Shown in pieces: positions 34,683 to 44,173 of a stretch of DNA of 64,000 nt (position 1 is its first letter; each line of letters starts with the position of its first letter). The DNA comes from Candidatus Mikella endobia (GTDB taxonomy: Bacteria; Pseudomonadota; Gammaproteobacteria; Enterobacterales; Enterobacteriaceae): NCBI RefSeq assembly GCF_900048045.1, contig NZ_LN999831.1, forward strand, positions 186,001 through 250,000. Reading direction: 5' to 3'. The notes under the pieces were generated by a model, which was not told the DNA's origin, ran no database searches, and worked only from the letters and a program-made list of their open reading frames with translations. Position numbers and translations under genes: made by a program.

Positions 34683-35138
34683 ATGCAAGTTATTCTTCTT
34701 GTTAAGGTCACTACCCTAGGGGGGTTAGGTGACCAAGTTAAAGTTAAAACAGGTTATGCTCGTAACTATCTAATCCCTAAAGGAAAAGCCGTACCAGCAA
34801 CAAAAAAGAATTTAGAATACTTTGAAGCCCGTCGTACTGAATTTGAAGCTAAAATGACAGTTCTTAGAGCTGCAGATGAAGAGCGTCTGATAAAAATAAA
34901 AAAACTTAATAGTATTACTATTTTATCTAAAGTAGGTAAGGAAGGTAAATTATTCGGTTCTATTGGTACTCGCGATATTGCTAATGCAATTAGTAATTAT
35001 GTAGGTATTAAAATAGCTAAAAAAGATATACGTTTGCCGAATGGTATCCTCCGCTACGTTGGCAACTACGAAGTCATGATACATATACATGATGAAATTT
35101 TTACCCCATTAACTGTAGTTATTGTTCCAGAAAAATAA
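34683..35138 (+). CDS. rplI: 50S ribosomal protein L9
   Basis: L9 (151 aa from ATG 34683, usually 149) starts [20 protein letters not shown] and contains [20 protein letters not shown], the N-domain signature, then the long helix and the C-terminal RNA-binding domain ending VVIVPEK. It closes the S6 operon and converges with the tRNA cluster. Confidence 0.97.
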   Translation: MQVILLVKVTTLGGLGDQVKVKTGYARNYLIPKGKAVPATKKNLEYFEARRTEFEAKMTVLRAADEERLIKIKKLNSITILSKVGKEGKLFGSIGTRDIANAISNYVGIKIAKKDIRLPNGILRYVGNYEVMIHIHDEIFTPLTVVIVPEK

Positions 35139-35171
35139 ATCTTAGTAAGATGTTTAAAGCTTTTAACTTAA

Positions 35172-35248
35172 TGGTCGGCGAGAGAGGATTTGAACCTCTG
35201 ACCTACTGATCCCAAACCAGTTGCGCTACCAAGCTGCGCTACTCGCCG
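35172..35248 (-). tRNA. tRNA-Pro (anticodon UGG)
   Basis: On the minus strand CGGCGAG pairs with CTCGCCG, the anticodon loop is TTTGGGA with TGG, and the T-arm is GAGGTTCAAATCCTC. The 3' CCA is encoded. It is proM-like and the last of the argX-hisR-leuT-proM cluster. Confidence 0.97.
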
Positions 35249-35260
35249 AAAAATATTGTC

Positions 35261-35348
35261 TGGTGCGAAGAGAGGGATTTGAACCCTCATGTCTATATAA
35301 GACACTAACACCTGAAGCTAGTGCGTCTACCAATTTCGCCATCTTCGC
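35261..35348 (-). tRNA. tRNA-Leu (anticodon CAG)
   Basis: An 88-base class II tRNA with acceptor GCGAAGA/TCTTCGC, anticodon CAG in CTTCAGGT, a long variable arm, and encoded CCA. It corresponds to leuT. It is 12 bases from tRNA-Pro. Confidence 0.97.
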
Positions 35349-35366
35349 ATACTAATATAATAATTG

Positions 35367-35440
35367 GGTGACTGATGGGACTTGAACCCACGACAACTGG
35401 AATCACAATCCAGGGCTCTACCAACTGAGCTACAGTCACC
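35367..35440 (-). tRNA. tRNA-His (anticodon GUG)
   Basis: On the minus strand the gene begins GGTGACTGTAGCTCAG, including the extra G-1 typical of tRNA-His, with the anticodon in GATTGTGATT. The 3' end reads CACCCAA, so the full CCA is not encoded, unlike its neighbours. It corresponds to hisR. Confidence 0.96.
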
Positions 35441-35469
35441 ACTGTTTCTTTAAAGAAAGATTGATCTAT

Positions 35470-35546
35470 TGGTACGCCCGACAGGATTTGAACCTGAGAC
35501 CTCTGCCTCCGGAGAGCAGCGCTCTATCCAACTGAGCTACGGGCGC
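35470..35546 (-). tRNA. tRNA-Arg (anticodon CCG)
   Basis: On the minus strand GCGCCCG pairs with CGGGCGT (first pair G-U), the anticodon loop CTCCGGA holds CCG, and CCA is encoded. It corresponds to argX, first of the four-tRNA cluster. In Escherichia argX lies many genes downstream of rho; here only 171 bases separate them. Confidence 0.97.
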
Positions 35547-35717
35547 GGCGCATCCAATTGCTATAAATTATTAAATAATACGTATTTAAGCGCTGACTGT
35601 CTAGTATTTTTTAAATTTTAGAAGTAACTATTTTTAGAATATCATTCTTCTATATCAGATGCTGCTTAATTATGCCAATTTTCTAAAATAGAGTACATGG
35701 TATTGTTAAATATAAAA

Positions 35718-36977
35718 TTATGAACGTTTCATCATATCAAAAAATTCATCGTTAGTTTTAGTCATCGCTAACTTCTTTATAAGAAACTCCATGGCATCGA
35801 TTTCACTCATAGGATGAAGAATTTTACGTAATATCCACATTTTTTGCAATTCTTCTTTAGTTGTGAGTAATTCTTCTTTACGAGTGCCAGAGCGATTGTA
35901 ATCGATCGCAGGAAAATCACGTTTCTCTGCTATTTTTCGTGATAGATGTAGTTCCATGTTGCCAGTTCCTTTAAACTCTTCATAAATAACTTCATCCATT
36001 TTTGATCCAGTGTCGATAAGAGCAGTAGCGATAATTGTTAGGCTGCCTCCTTCTTCCATATTACGTGCTGCACCAAAAAAACGTTTGGGACGGTGCAATG
36101 CATTAGCGTCTACACCTCCAGTTAATACTTTTCCTGAAGCTGGTACTACAGTATTATAGGCACGTGCTAGTCTAGTAATAGAATCTAGTAAAACTATAAC
36201 ATCTTTTTTATGTTCAACTAATCTTTTAGCTTTTTCTATTACCATTTCCGCTACTTGCACATGACGTGAAGCTGGCTCGTCAAATGTTGAAGCAATAACT
36301 TCTCCTTTTACCAGACGTTGCATCTCTGTAACTTCTTCTGGACGTTCGTCAATCAATAATACTATGAGAACACAATCATAATGATTATAGTTTATGCTTT
36401 GAGCTATATTTTGCAGAAGCATAGTTTTACCTGCTTTTGGTGGTGCTACTATTAGTCCCCGCTGGCCGCGACCTATAGGAGAAGCTAGGTCGAGAATACG
36501 TGCAGTTAAATCTTCTGTAGATCCATTGCCTCGCTCCATACGCAACCGTGAATTTGCATGCAATGGTGTTAAATTTTCAAACAAAATTTTGTTACGGGAA
36601 TTTTCCGGCTTATCATAGTTAACTTCATTAACCTTCAATAGTGCAAAGTAACGTTCTCCATCTTTAGGAGGGCGAATTTTACCAGAAATAGTGTCACCAG
36701 TGCGCAAGTTGAAACGACGTATCTGGCTAGGAGAGACGTAGATATCATCAGGTCCAGCAAGGTATGAACTATCACTAGATCTGAGAAAACCAAATCCATC
36801 TTGTAAAATTTCCAGTATCCCATCGCCGAAAATATCCTCACCACTTTTTGCATGCTGCTTGAGTATAGCGAAGATAATATCTTGTTTATGCATGCGAGCT
36901 AAGTTTTCTAGCCCCATGTTCTCGCCTAGTGCAACTAAATCTGAAACGGGCGTATTTTTTAATTCGGTAAGATTCAT
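35718..36977 (-). CDS. rho: Transcription termination factor Rho
   Basis: Rho (419 aa, identical in length to Escherichia) is the hexameric RNA helicase that ends transcription. The N-terminal RNA-binding domain contains [23 protein letters not shown] cut here to its key residues; the P-loop is [12 protein letters not shown], Walker [17 protein letters not shown], and the ending FFDMMKRS is typical. Retention matters in a genome with few intrinsic terminators. Confidence 0.98.
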   Translation of the reverse strand: MNLTELKNTPVSDLVALGENMGLENLARMHKQDIIFAILKQHAKSGEDIFGDGILEILQDGFGFLRSSDSSYLAGPDDIYVSPSQIRRFNLRTGDTISGKIRPPKDGERYFALLKVNEVNYDKPENSRNKILFENLTPLHANSRLRMERGNGSTEDLTARILDLASPIGRGQRGLIVAPPKAGKTMLLQNIAQSINYNHYDCVLIVLLIDERPEEVTEMQRLVKGEVIASTFDEPASRHVQVAEMVIEKAKRLVEHKKDVIVLLDSITRLARAYNTVVPASGKVLTGGVDANALHRPKRFFGAARNMEEGGSLTIIATALIDTGSKMDEVIYEEFKGTGNMELHLSRKIAEKRDFPAIDYNRSGTRKEELLTTKEELQKMWILRKILHPMSEIDAMEFLIKKLAMTKTNDEFFDMMKRS

Positions 36978-37291
36978 AATGGTGGGTTCTTCAACTATAG
37001 TATAATTTGGGAACTAATTGTGTAAATTATATAGTAGGATAAGACAATGTCTGTATATGGAATTTAACATTCCTAAAATAAATAAAGTAGAATTTTTAGA
37101 AGAAAACTAAGATTACTTTTAAAAATTATATTTATTTGAATTCTACTGTTTACCTAATTTTTTAGTTATTCATATTATTGTTTGTTTCTTATATAAATTA
37201 AGCCAATAAAGATAAAATATAAATTATCATCATTTATAACGTTAAATATGAAAAAATGTTATGAATACTAGGCTTTTAAGGTAATTAAATT

Positions 37292-37618
37292 TTATATATT
37301 TGATTCAATAAAATTTTTTAATTGTTTTTTAGACAAAGATCCAACTCTGGTTGCTATTGTTTTACCATTACGAAATAGCAACAAGGTAGGAATACTGCGT
37401 ATTCCATATTTTGGTGCAGTAAGAGGATTCTTCTCAATGTCTAGTTTAGCAATAGTTAATTGGTTATCTAATTCATCAGCAATTTCTGCTAAAATTGGCG
37501 CAATTATTTTACAATGACTACACCATTCAGCCCAAAAATATACTAAAAATGTTCCCTTGGATTGTAAAATGTCCTTTTTGAAGCTACTATCACTTAGATA
37601 AAGAATTTTATCTATCAT
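37292..37618 (-). CDS. trxA: Thioredoxin with an atypical CSHC active site
   Basis: A 108-aa thioredoxin from ATG 37618, which has GGAGAA 7 bases upstream and aligns with the Escherichia start. The fold markers [20 protein letters not shown] and the cis-Pro are kept. The active site reads AEWCSHCK instead of AEWCGPCK, and the buried Asp26 of LVDFWAEW is Tyr (LVYFWAEW). Both changes should alter redox potential and proton transfer. It is divergent in neighbourhood from rhlB, which is lost, and followed by rho as in enterobacteria. The likely client is TsaA. Confidence 0.95.
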   Translation of the reverse strand: MIDKILYLSDSSFKKDILQSKGTFLVYFWAEWCSHCKIIAPILAEIADELDNQLTIAKLDIEKNPLTAPKYGIRSIPTLLLFRNGKTIATRVGSLSKKQLKNFIESNI

Positions 37619-38631
37619 ATTTTTCTCCATAGGATTCTTTTTATCAATTCCCAATTAAGTTACTATCTAACATAACGTTAGATCTTTCTAGTAACAATAT
37701 ACCACATAAAAAATTATATAACTACTCTACCTTACGAGAGATTATTGATCCAATTACTTCTATACACACAACACTAGTATTGTGTATATTTTACTGTTTA
37801 ATTATAAATTACACAAGCATAACAAACAACAAGCACATTTGTTAGCAATATTTATGTACCATTTAATTTTACTAGATGCTTTAGCTAAATGTTTTATTTT
37901 TAAACAGTCATTACATTACTTAATAAATAAGCAACAAATATAGATGTTCTTAAGCTTCAGTATGAATATAATATTCTTCAACTGCCAGTTAAAATTTTGG
38001 AAGAAGAGTATGCTTGCTTTTTATATATAATTAAACGAAACTTTCTAAGTTTCATTGAAACAAATAATTTTACCCATTAGTATTATACTATACAGGCTTT
38101 AGAATGCTGAAATTCCAATGATAGGGAGAGGGATAGTCTTAGCAGATGAAATCATAAGTGATATATTTAAGGATGATTGACAATTATTAATTAAACAGTT
38201 TTAATATTTAAGACTCTAGTTTGGGTAAAAAAATTATAATTTTACATTGTAATAAATTGTAGCAATATAATATCATTGAAAATTTTCCAATTAAATTTAA
38301 TTTATATTTACTGTAAAAGTAACTTTACTAAGTAAATCTGTGCAATAGCACATAGCACTAAGATTAGTTATTAGTAACCTATGTTAAGCAACAATTAGTA
38401 TATATTTGAGTAGTTAAAAATTTTCTTAAAAAAATTAAATTAAGAATGATAATATTATCTAAAAATGTAACCATTAATGATAACTTTAATATAAAAAATT
38501 TATTTCACACAAGCAAAATTTATTAATTGACATTAATTACAAGTATAATTTATATATATTTAGTAATTTACTGGCATATAAAATGCCGTTAATTTTTTAG
38601 TATATTAAAAATATAATTTGATTTGAAAAAT
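37619..38631. other. Long non-coding gap trxA-yqgE
   Basis: About 1 kb where the ancestral neighbours would be rhlB (next to trxA) and rsmE-gshB (before yqgE). I cannot read either. A 7-bp hairpin ATACACA/TGTGTAT lies at 37762-37787, and a terminator-like structure at 38573-38598. Confidence 0.5.
38573..38598 (+). terminator. Terminator-like hairpin upstream of yqgE
   Basis: GGCAT (38573-38577) pairs with ATGCC (38583-38587) around 5 bases, followed by GTTAATTTTTT. The stem is only 5-6 bp. It may be the end of a vanished gshB gene or a leader attenuator for yqgE, 34 bases downstream. Confidence 0.35.
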
Positions 38632-39195
38632 ATGAACTTACAGAATCATTTTCTTATCGCAATGCCTTCACTACAGGATCCATTATTTAAGCGTTCTGTA
38701 GTCTATATTTGTGAACATAATAATAACGGTGCTATGGGCATCGTTATCAATAAGCCTATAGAGCAATTTACTATTGAAAACGTACTATATAAACTGAAAA
38801 TGATCTCTTCTGATAGAGATATGTCTATTTTACTAGACAATCCAGTCTTATCCGGAGGACCTCTAGCAGATGATCGAGGTTTTATCCTACACACGCCCCA
38901 AGATGGTTTCTGCTCAAGTATTGAGATATCTCAGCAAACTATGATCACCACGTCGAAAGACGTACTAGAGACGCTTGGTACCGCTAAACAACCAGAAGAT
39001 TTGTTAGTGGCACTTGGATATTCTGGTTGGGATCAAGGACAGCTTGAAAGAGAGTTATTGGAAAATGCTTGGCTTACTACCCCAGCTGACACGGAAATAT
39101 TATTCCATACTCCTATAGAAACTCGCTGGAGCGAAGCAGCTAAAATTATGGGAATTGATATTTATAGTATTACTACTCATATTGGTCATGCATAA
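38632..39195 (+). CDS. yqgE: UPF0301 protein YqgE (function unknown)
   Basis: A 187-aa protein of the AlgH/YqgE family, identical in length to Escherichia. I chose ATG 38632 ([19 protein letters not shown]); a TTG three codons earlier is less likely. [28 protein letters not shown] and [20 protein letters not shown] are conserved blocks. Its molecular role is unknown. Its stop overlaps the yqgF start (TAATG), so the two are coupled. Confidence 0.96.
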   Translation: MNLQNHFLIAMPSLQDPLFKRSVVYICEHNNNGAMGIVINKPIEQFTIENVLYKLKMISSDRDMSILLDNPVLSGGPLADDRGFILHTPQDGFCSSIEISQQTMITTSKDVLETLGTAKQPEDLLVALGYSGWDQGQLERELLENAWLTTPADTEILFHTPIETRWSEAAKIMGIDIYSITTHIGHA

Positions 39196-39617
39196 TGGCT
39201 ATTGACGGCTGCATCATAGCTTTTGATTTTGGTACTCGAAGCATCGGAGTTGCGGTTGGTCAGCATATAACTTGTACTGCCCAACCGCTAATGTCTTTTA
39301 AGGCACGCGATGGTGTGCCTAACTGGAAATATATTGAAAAATTGCTCAACGAGTGGAATCCTTCTACAGTGGTAGTAGGATTCCCGCTAAATATGGATGG
39401 CAGCCATCAGCAACTGACTGCTAAGGCGCATAAATTCGCAAATTTGCTACACAGTTTTTTTAGTATTTATGTAGTATTGCATGATGAACGTCTTAGTACT
39501 GTAGAAGCACGTAATCAATTATTTAATTTAGGTGGTTACCGCGCGCTAGATAAGGGACAGGTAGACGCTAGTTCTGCAGTTATTATATTAGAAAGTTGGC
39601 TCGAACTATCAGCGTAG
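39195..39617 (+). CDS. yqgF: Putative pre-16S rRNA nuclease / RuvC-like YqgF
   Basis: YqgF/RuvX (140 aa) has an RNase H-like fold; established work links it to 16S rRNA 5'-end maturation. [17 protein letters not shown] carries the first catalytic Asp, [11 protein letters not shown] the second strand, and [14 protein letters not shown] the Glu-containing motif. Translationally coupled to yqgE. Confidence 0.96.
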   Translation: MAIDGCIIAFDFGTRSIGVAVGQHITCTAQPLMSFKARDGVPNWKYIEKLLNEWNPSTVVVGFPLNMDGSHQQLTAKAHKFANLLHSFFSIYVVLHDERLSTVEARNQLFNLGGYRALDKGQVDASSAVIILESWLELSA

Positions 39618-39725
39618 ATAATTTTATACGAGAATTTTAAATTTCCAGAGCTGGAGCCATACATTTATGAAGTTATACTATATTTTACTTAAAGCATTTT
39701 TCTGCTCAAAGGATATTTACTTTTT

Positions 39726-40280
39726 ATGCTGATAATGTTTGTGATTAAAACACTAATTAATATTTATATTATGATGATGTTGCTGCGTTTTTGGATGCAA
39801 TTGACATACTGCGATTTTTATAATCCATTTTCGCAATTAATTTCCAAATTTACTCAACCGGTCATCGGGAGTTTACATAGAATTTTTCCCTTTTTAGGAA
39901 AGTTGGATAGTGCCTCGCTGATAGTAGCATTTATTTTGGCAATGATTAAATTACCACTATTAACGCTTATTGATATGCATGTTTTTATTTACCATAATAT
40001 TTATTTTCTGGTGGGTTTATTAGCATTGCTGAAAATAGCAGGGGAATTAGTTTTCTGGATAGTGTTCATACGAACACTACTTAGTTGGATCAGCTATAAA
40101 TATAGTCCAATGGATGTTATACTTTATAAATTGAGTGAATTATTAATGCATCCTATTCGCAGTTTTCTGCTACCAGCTATCAGTGGCATTGATTTTTCAG
40201 CGATGATTGTTCTTGTAATCCTCTATTTTTTAAATTATTTGAGTGCAGAATTGTTTCCAGAACTTTGGTATCGTTTGTAA
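39726..40280 (+). CDS. yggT: YggT family inner-membrane protein
   Basis: A 184-aa membrane protein with two YggT repeats. Hydrophobic segments lie near residues 1-24, 60-85, 92-120 and 150-175; CDFYNPFSQLISKFTQPVIG and LMHPIRSFLLPAISGIDFS are the repeat signatures. Function is not established; the family is linked to osmotic stress or membrane organisation. Order yqgE-yqgF-yggT-hemW follows Escherichia with yggR, yggS, yggU and rdgB deleted. Confidence 0.94.
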   Translation: MLIMFVIKTLINIYIMMMLLRFWMQLTYCDFYNPFSQLISKFTQPVIGSLHRIFPFLGKLDSASLIVAFILAMIKLPLLTLIDMHVFIYHNIYFLVGLLALLKIAGELVFWIVFIRTLLSWISYKYSPMDVILYKLSELLMHPIRSFLLPAISGIDFSAMIVLVILYFLNYLSAELFPELWYRL

Positions 40281-40431
40281 TTACAATTTTATTTAAAAAA
40301 TAAAGTACTATCTATGTACTCCATTTTTTTATCTTAGCGACTAGCCGCCTATAGTAATTCGTAATTATTAAATTATTCAAAAAACTAGACGTTATAAAGG
40401 TGTTATTTTATTTTGTTGAGCTTCAGATATC

Positions 40432-41568
40432 GTGCATAATTTTAATTTGCCACCACTTAGCCTTTACCTACATATTCCTTGGTGTGTACAAAAGTGTTTT
40501 TATTGCGATTTCAACTCTCATGAGTTAAAAGAAGCAATACCATATAAAAAATATTTACAACATTTATTAGCAGATTTAGATAATGATATCAGGTTAATTT
40601 CTGGACGTACTGTTAATACAATATTTATAGGTGGAGGTACTCCTAGCTTATTTTCTGCTAAAGCCATACAATCACTAATTAGTGGTATCAGCAAACGATT
40701 GACGCTAATACCCAACGCAGAGATAACCATTGAAGTAAATCCTGGTACTATCGATACAGATAAATTAGTAGGTTATAAAGAAGCAGGTATTAATCGTATT
40801 TCCATTGGATTACAAAGCTTAAAACAGGAAAATCTTTCTTGCCTGGGACGCATTCACAGCGCAAAAGATGCCCATACTGCAGCACAGTTAGTAGCTTCAC
40901 TTGGTATTTGCAGTTTTAATATTGATCTAATGCACAGTCTGCCGTATCAGTCCCTTTCAGGTGCTCTTGATGATCTATCTAAGGTTATAGCATTAGAGCC
41001 TCAGCATCTTTCCTGGTATGAATTAACTATTGAACCCAATACGTTTTTTGGATCACGACCGCCTGTATTACCAGATGATGATACGATATGGGATATTTAT
41101 CAGCATGGAATTCGTATGATAAATGCTGCTGGCTATCGCCAGTATGAAATATCTTCATATGCTAAGGAAGGTTTTCAATGCTCTCATAATCTCAATTACT
41201 GGCGTTTTGGTGATTATATCGGTATTGGTTGTGGTGCCTACGGTAAATTATCTCAGCCTAATGGCACAATATTGCGAACAGTAAAAACAAACCATCCGCG
41301 TGGCTATATTCAAGGCAATTATGTAGCTAAACTTTATCAAGTATCGCTTAATGATTTACCTTTTGAATATTTTCTAAACCGTTTTAGATTATTAGAAGTT
41401 ATGCCTCGATTGGAATTCACAGAATTTACTGGAATAGATGAAAAGGTAATACGTCCCGCACTGAATCAAGCGTTGCTTTTAGGTTATATTACAGAAAACG
41501 ATACTCACTGGCAAATAACAAATAAAGGTAAATGGTTTCTTAACTCACTGCTAGAACTGTTTCTGTAA
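40432..41568 (+). CDS. hemW: Radical SAM heme chaperone HemW
   Basis: HemW (378 aa, full length) starts at GTG 40432. The radical SAM cluster motif is CVQKCFYC in YLHIPWCVQKCFYCDFNSH, followed by IFIGGGTPSLF and IDLMHSLPYQ. HemW binds heme and delivers it to membrane proteins; it lacks the extra Cys of the true coproporphyrinogen oxidase HemN. It needs a 4Fe-4S cluster. Retention suggests a heme-dependent respiratory chain, although hemA is absent from its usual place beside prfA. Confidence 0.95.
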   Translation: MHNFNLPPLSLYLHIPWCVQKCFYCDFNSHELKEAIPYKKYLQHLLADLDNDIRLISGRTVNTIFIGGGTPSLFSAKAIQSLISGISKRLTLIPNAEITIEVNPGTIDTDKLVGYKEAGINRISIGLQSLKQENLSCLGRIHSAKDAHTAAQLVASLGICSFNIDLMHSLPYQSLSGALDDLSKVIALEPQHLSWYELTIEPNTFFGSRPPVLPDDDTIWDIYQHGIRMINAAGYRQYEISSYAKEGFQCSHNLNYWRFGDYIGIGCGAYGKLSQPNGTILRTVKTNHPRGYIQGNYVAKLYQVSLNDLPFEYFLNRFRLLEVMPRLEFTEFTGIDEKVIRPALNQALLLGYITENDTHWQITNKGKWFLNSLLELFL

Positions 41569-41863
41569 AATTTAATTAACTAAATATTTTTGTTTAAAAA
41601 TTATCTTTTTTACTAAAGAGAATACTTTTAGCTATTTTAAAAAAAGAATTTCTAGTAGTATGGCATGTAAAAAATGATAAATATAACTCGCTAGTAAGTA
41701 TATGCTTTGACACCATAGCTGGTCCCAAGAATTAATTTCAGATTATAAAAATATTTTTTGACCATTCTGTATTTTTACAGAAAAAATATAATTGCTAACT
41801 AAAAAAATTAACATGAAAAATACGGATAAATATTTTCTCTGAAATTTTCAGTAACATTATATT

Positions 41864-42673
41864 TTATTCAATACATTGCATAAGGTCTTTAGACATTGTC
41901 TTAAAGATGACTTTTATAATACTGGAATTGCCAGCTATGATATTTCCTGAAACTAGGTAATCATTACCACCGGTAAAATCTGTTATTAAATTTCCTGATT
42001 CACGAACTAATAGTTCTCCTCCAGTAAACTCCCATGGTTTGAGACCCATCTCTAAAAAACCATCTACTCTTCCTGCGGCTACATAGGCCAGATCTAGTGC
42101 TGTTGAGCCAGTTCTACGTAAATCTGCACACTGAATGAATAATTTCTTCATTAAGATGATATAACTATTCTTAATAGAGTGTTTTTGATTAACAGGAAAA
42201 CCAGTGACTAAAATAGTACCATTTAAGTTACGTGCAGTACTACCTCGGAGACGGTAGCCGTTAAGTTGGGTTCCTTTACCACTAGACGCTGTAAACAGCT
42301 CATTACGTATCGGGTCGTAAATTACTGCAATCTTTGTATTGTTTTTGATGCGTACTGCTATAGAAACTGAAAAATGAGGAAACCGCTTGATAAAGTTATA
42401 GGTACCACTCAATGGAGTAATAATCCATTGTACGTCAGTGTTTTTGCCAGAATAAAGCTCTCTTAGCTCTTCGCTAAGAAGCGTATGATGTGGATAAAAC
42501 TTACGAATAATTTCTACAATTAAAGATTCTGCTTTTTTAGTGATACTTTTTACAAAGTAATTATTGTCTTTCTTACTCACTTCATAGTTATTATCAGGTA
42601 TTTCATAACATTTGGCAATTAAATTGCCTGCTACTCGTGCTGCTCTAATAGCAATGTTGAGCATGGGATGCAT
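41864..42673 (-). CDS. suhB: SuhB-like protein with a degenerate inositol-phosphatase active site
   Basis: A 269-aa SuhB homologue from ATG 42673 (MHPMLNIAIRAARVAGNLIA). The overall sequence follows SuhB closely, for example RRTGSTALDLAYVAAGRVDG. The metal-binding motif that reads IDPLDGTTNF in Escherichia is ITPLSGTYNF here, so Asp84 and Asp87 are Thr and Ser. RPWDFAAGELLV is KPWEFTGGELLV (Asp212 to Glu), and the NVDKAAE Asp is Thr. Phosphatase activity should be gone. SuhB also joins the NusA/B/E/G rRNA antitermination complex without needing catalysis, which explains retention. Confidence 0.95.
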   Translation of the reverse strand: MHPMLNIAIRAARVAGNLIAKCYEIPDNNYEVSKKDNNYFVKSITKKAESLIVEIIRKFYPHHTLLSEELRELYSGKNTDVQWIITPLSGTYNFIKRFPHFSVSIAVRIKNNTKIAVIYDPIRNELFTASSGKGTQLNGYRLRGSTARNLNGTILVTGFPVNQKHSIKNSYIILMKKLFIQCADLRRTGSTALDLAYVAAGRVDGFLEMGLKPWEFTGGELLVRESGNLITDFTGGNDYLVSGNIIAGNSSIIKVIFKTMSKDLMQCIE

Positions 42674-42910
42674 AAACATCGTCCAACAAATTATTAAATA
42701 ATTAAAAAATTACTTAAATAAAGAAAATATTATAGCTGAATTTTTTTTAAAAAACTATATAAGCTAAGTTATATAGTAACTTAAATACTACAATTATTAA
42801 TAACAAGCAGTTAAGTAACACATCTATTTTGTTAATAACTATGCAGAAACTAATTTCTATTAATAATTTAAGTGCTAGAGTATAGGTTGTTATTAATATC
42901 AGGAGTTAAT

Positions 42911-44068
42911 ATGAAACTACCGATTTATCTTGATTACTCCTCTACTACGCCAGTTGATAATCTGGTAGTAGATAAGATGATGCAATATCTGACATTTGAT
43001 GGAAGTTTCGGGAATCCATCTTCGCGATTTCACTGTTATGGATGGCAAGCGGAAGAAGCTGTAGATATTGCCCGTAATTATGTTGCAGTTCTAGTGGGGG
43101 CAGATCCAAGAGAAATTATTTTTACTTCAGGAGCTACAGAATCAGATAATCTAGCCATCAAAGGAGTTGCTTATATGAATTACGTTAAAGGACGCCATAT
43201 TATTACTGCAGTAACTGAACATCAAGCAGTTATTGATACATGCAAGCAATTAGAGAAAGAAGGGTTTATTGTTACTTGGCTTGTGCCGTCAGCAGATGGC
43301 ATTATCTATTCTCAACAGTTAAAAAATGCGTTCCGTGATGATACTATTCTAGTGTCATTAATGCATGTAAACAATGAAACTGGTATGATTCAAGATATCG
43401 CCGCATTCGGCGAATTGTGTCGTTCTCATGGAGCTTTATATCACGTAGACGCCACTCAAAGCGTAGGTAAATTACCTATTAATCTAACTACACTACCAGT
43501 AGATCTAATGTCATTTAGTGCCCATAAATTATATGGACCTAAGGGTATTGGTGCTTTGTTTGTGCGTCGAGATCCGCAAGTATGTATACAAGCACAAATT
43601 CACGGTGGAGGTCAGGAGTTAGGTATACGCTCCGGTACTCTTCCGGTACATCAAATTGTGGGTATGGGAGAAGCTTCTTATCTAGCAGCGCAAGAAATGA
43701 AAAATAACATGCTGTTTTTAAAGGAACTGCGAAACCAATTGTGGAAAGGGATGCAGCAAATTGATGGTGTATCAGTTAATGGTGAGCTACAAAAAGGAAT
43801 TGCAACAATACTTAACTTAAGCTTTCGTGATATTCATGGAGAATTGCTGATAATGAAACTAAAAAATTTAGCTGTATCTACTGGATCTGCATGTACCTCT
43901 ACTCGTCTTGAGCCATCTTACGTTTTACGTGCTATGGGACTTGATGAGAAATTAGCTCATAGCTCTATCCGCTTTTCTTTAGGAAAATTTACTACTAATG
44001 AAGAAATAAATTACGCTATCAACCAGACTAAAATTGCTGTTTCGCAACTTCGTAAAAAAAAGGCTTAA
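42911..44068 (+). CDS. iscS: Cysteine desulfurase IscS, C-terminally shortened
   Basis: IscS removes sulfur from cysteine for Fe-S clusters and tRNA thiolation. ATG 42911 has AGGAG upstream and gives [16 protein letters not shown]. The PLP Lys is in [12 protein letters not shown] and the active Cys in [16 protein letters not shown]. The protein is 385 aa and stops at LRKKKA, about 19 residues short of Escherichia, at a run of eight A. iscR upstream and iscU, iscA, hscBA, fdx downstream are absent. The likely remaining acceptor is ThiI. Confidence 0.96.
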   Translation: MKLPIYLDYSSTTPVDNLVVDKMMQYLTFDGSFGNPSSRFHCYGWQAEEAVDIARNYVAVLVGADPREIIFTSGATESDNLAIKGVAYMNYVKGRHIITAVTEHQAVIDTCKQLEKEGFIVTWLVPSADGIIYSQQLKNAFRDDTILVSLMHVNNETGMIQDIAAFGELCRSHGALYHVDATQSVGKLPINLTTLPVDLMSFSAHKLYGPKGIGALFVRRDPQVCIQAQIHGGGQELGIRSGTLPVHQIVGMGEASYLAAQEMKNNMLFLKELRNQLWKGMQQIDGVSVNGELQKGIATILNLSFRDIHGELLIMKLKNLAVSTGSACTSTRLEPSYVLRAMGLDEKLAHSSIRFSLGKFTTNEEINYAINQTKIAVSQLRKKKA

Positions 44069-44173
44069 AGTTCTATAATCAATCAACTTCTGCAAGTTTA
44101 GATATTTTATGTTGTTGTTTATGAGATTAAATCTATAATATAACAATTAAAAAATATCCTATCTTATATAAAA

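Noticed and set aside
37762-37787. Terminator between trxA and yqgE
   Set aside because: The 7-bp stem is A/C-repeat based (ATACACACA) with a weak T-run and could be a chance inverted repeat.
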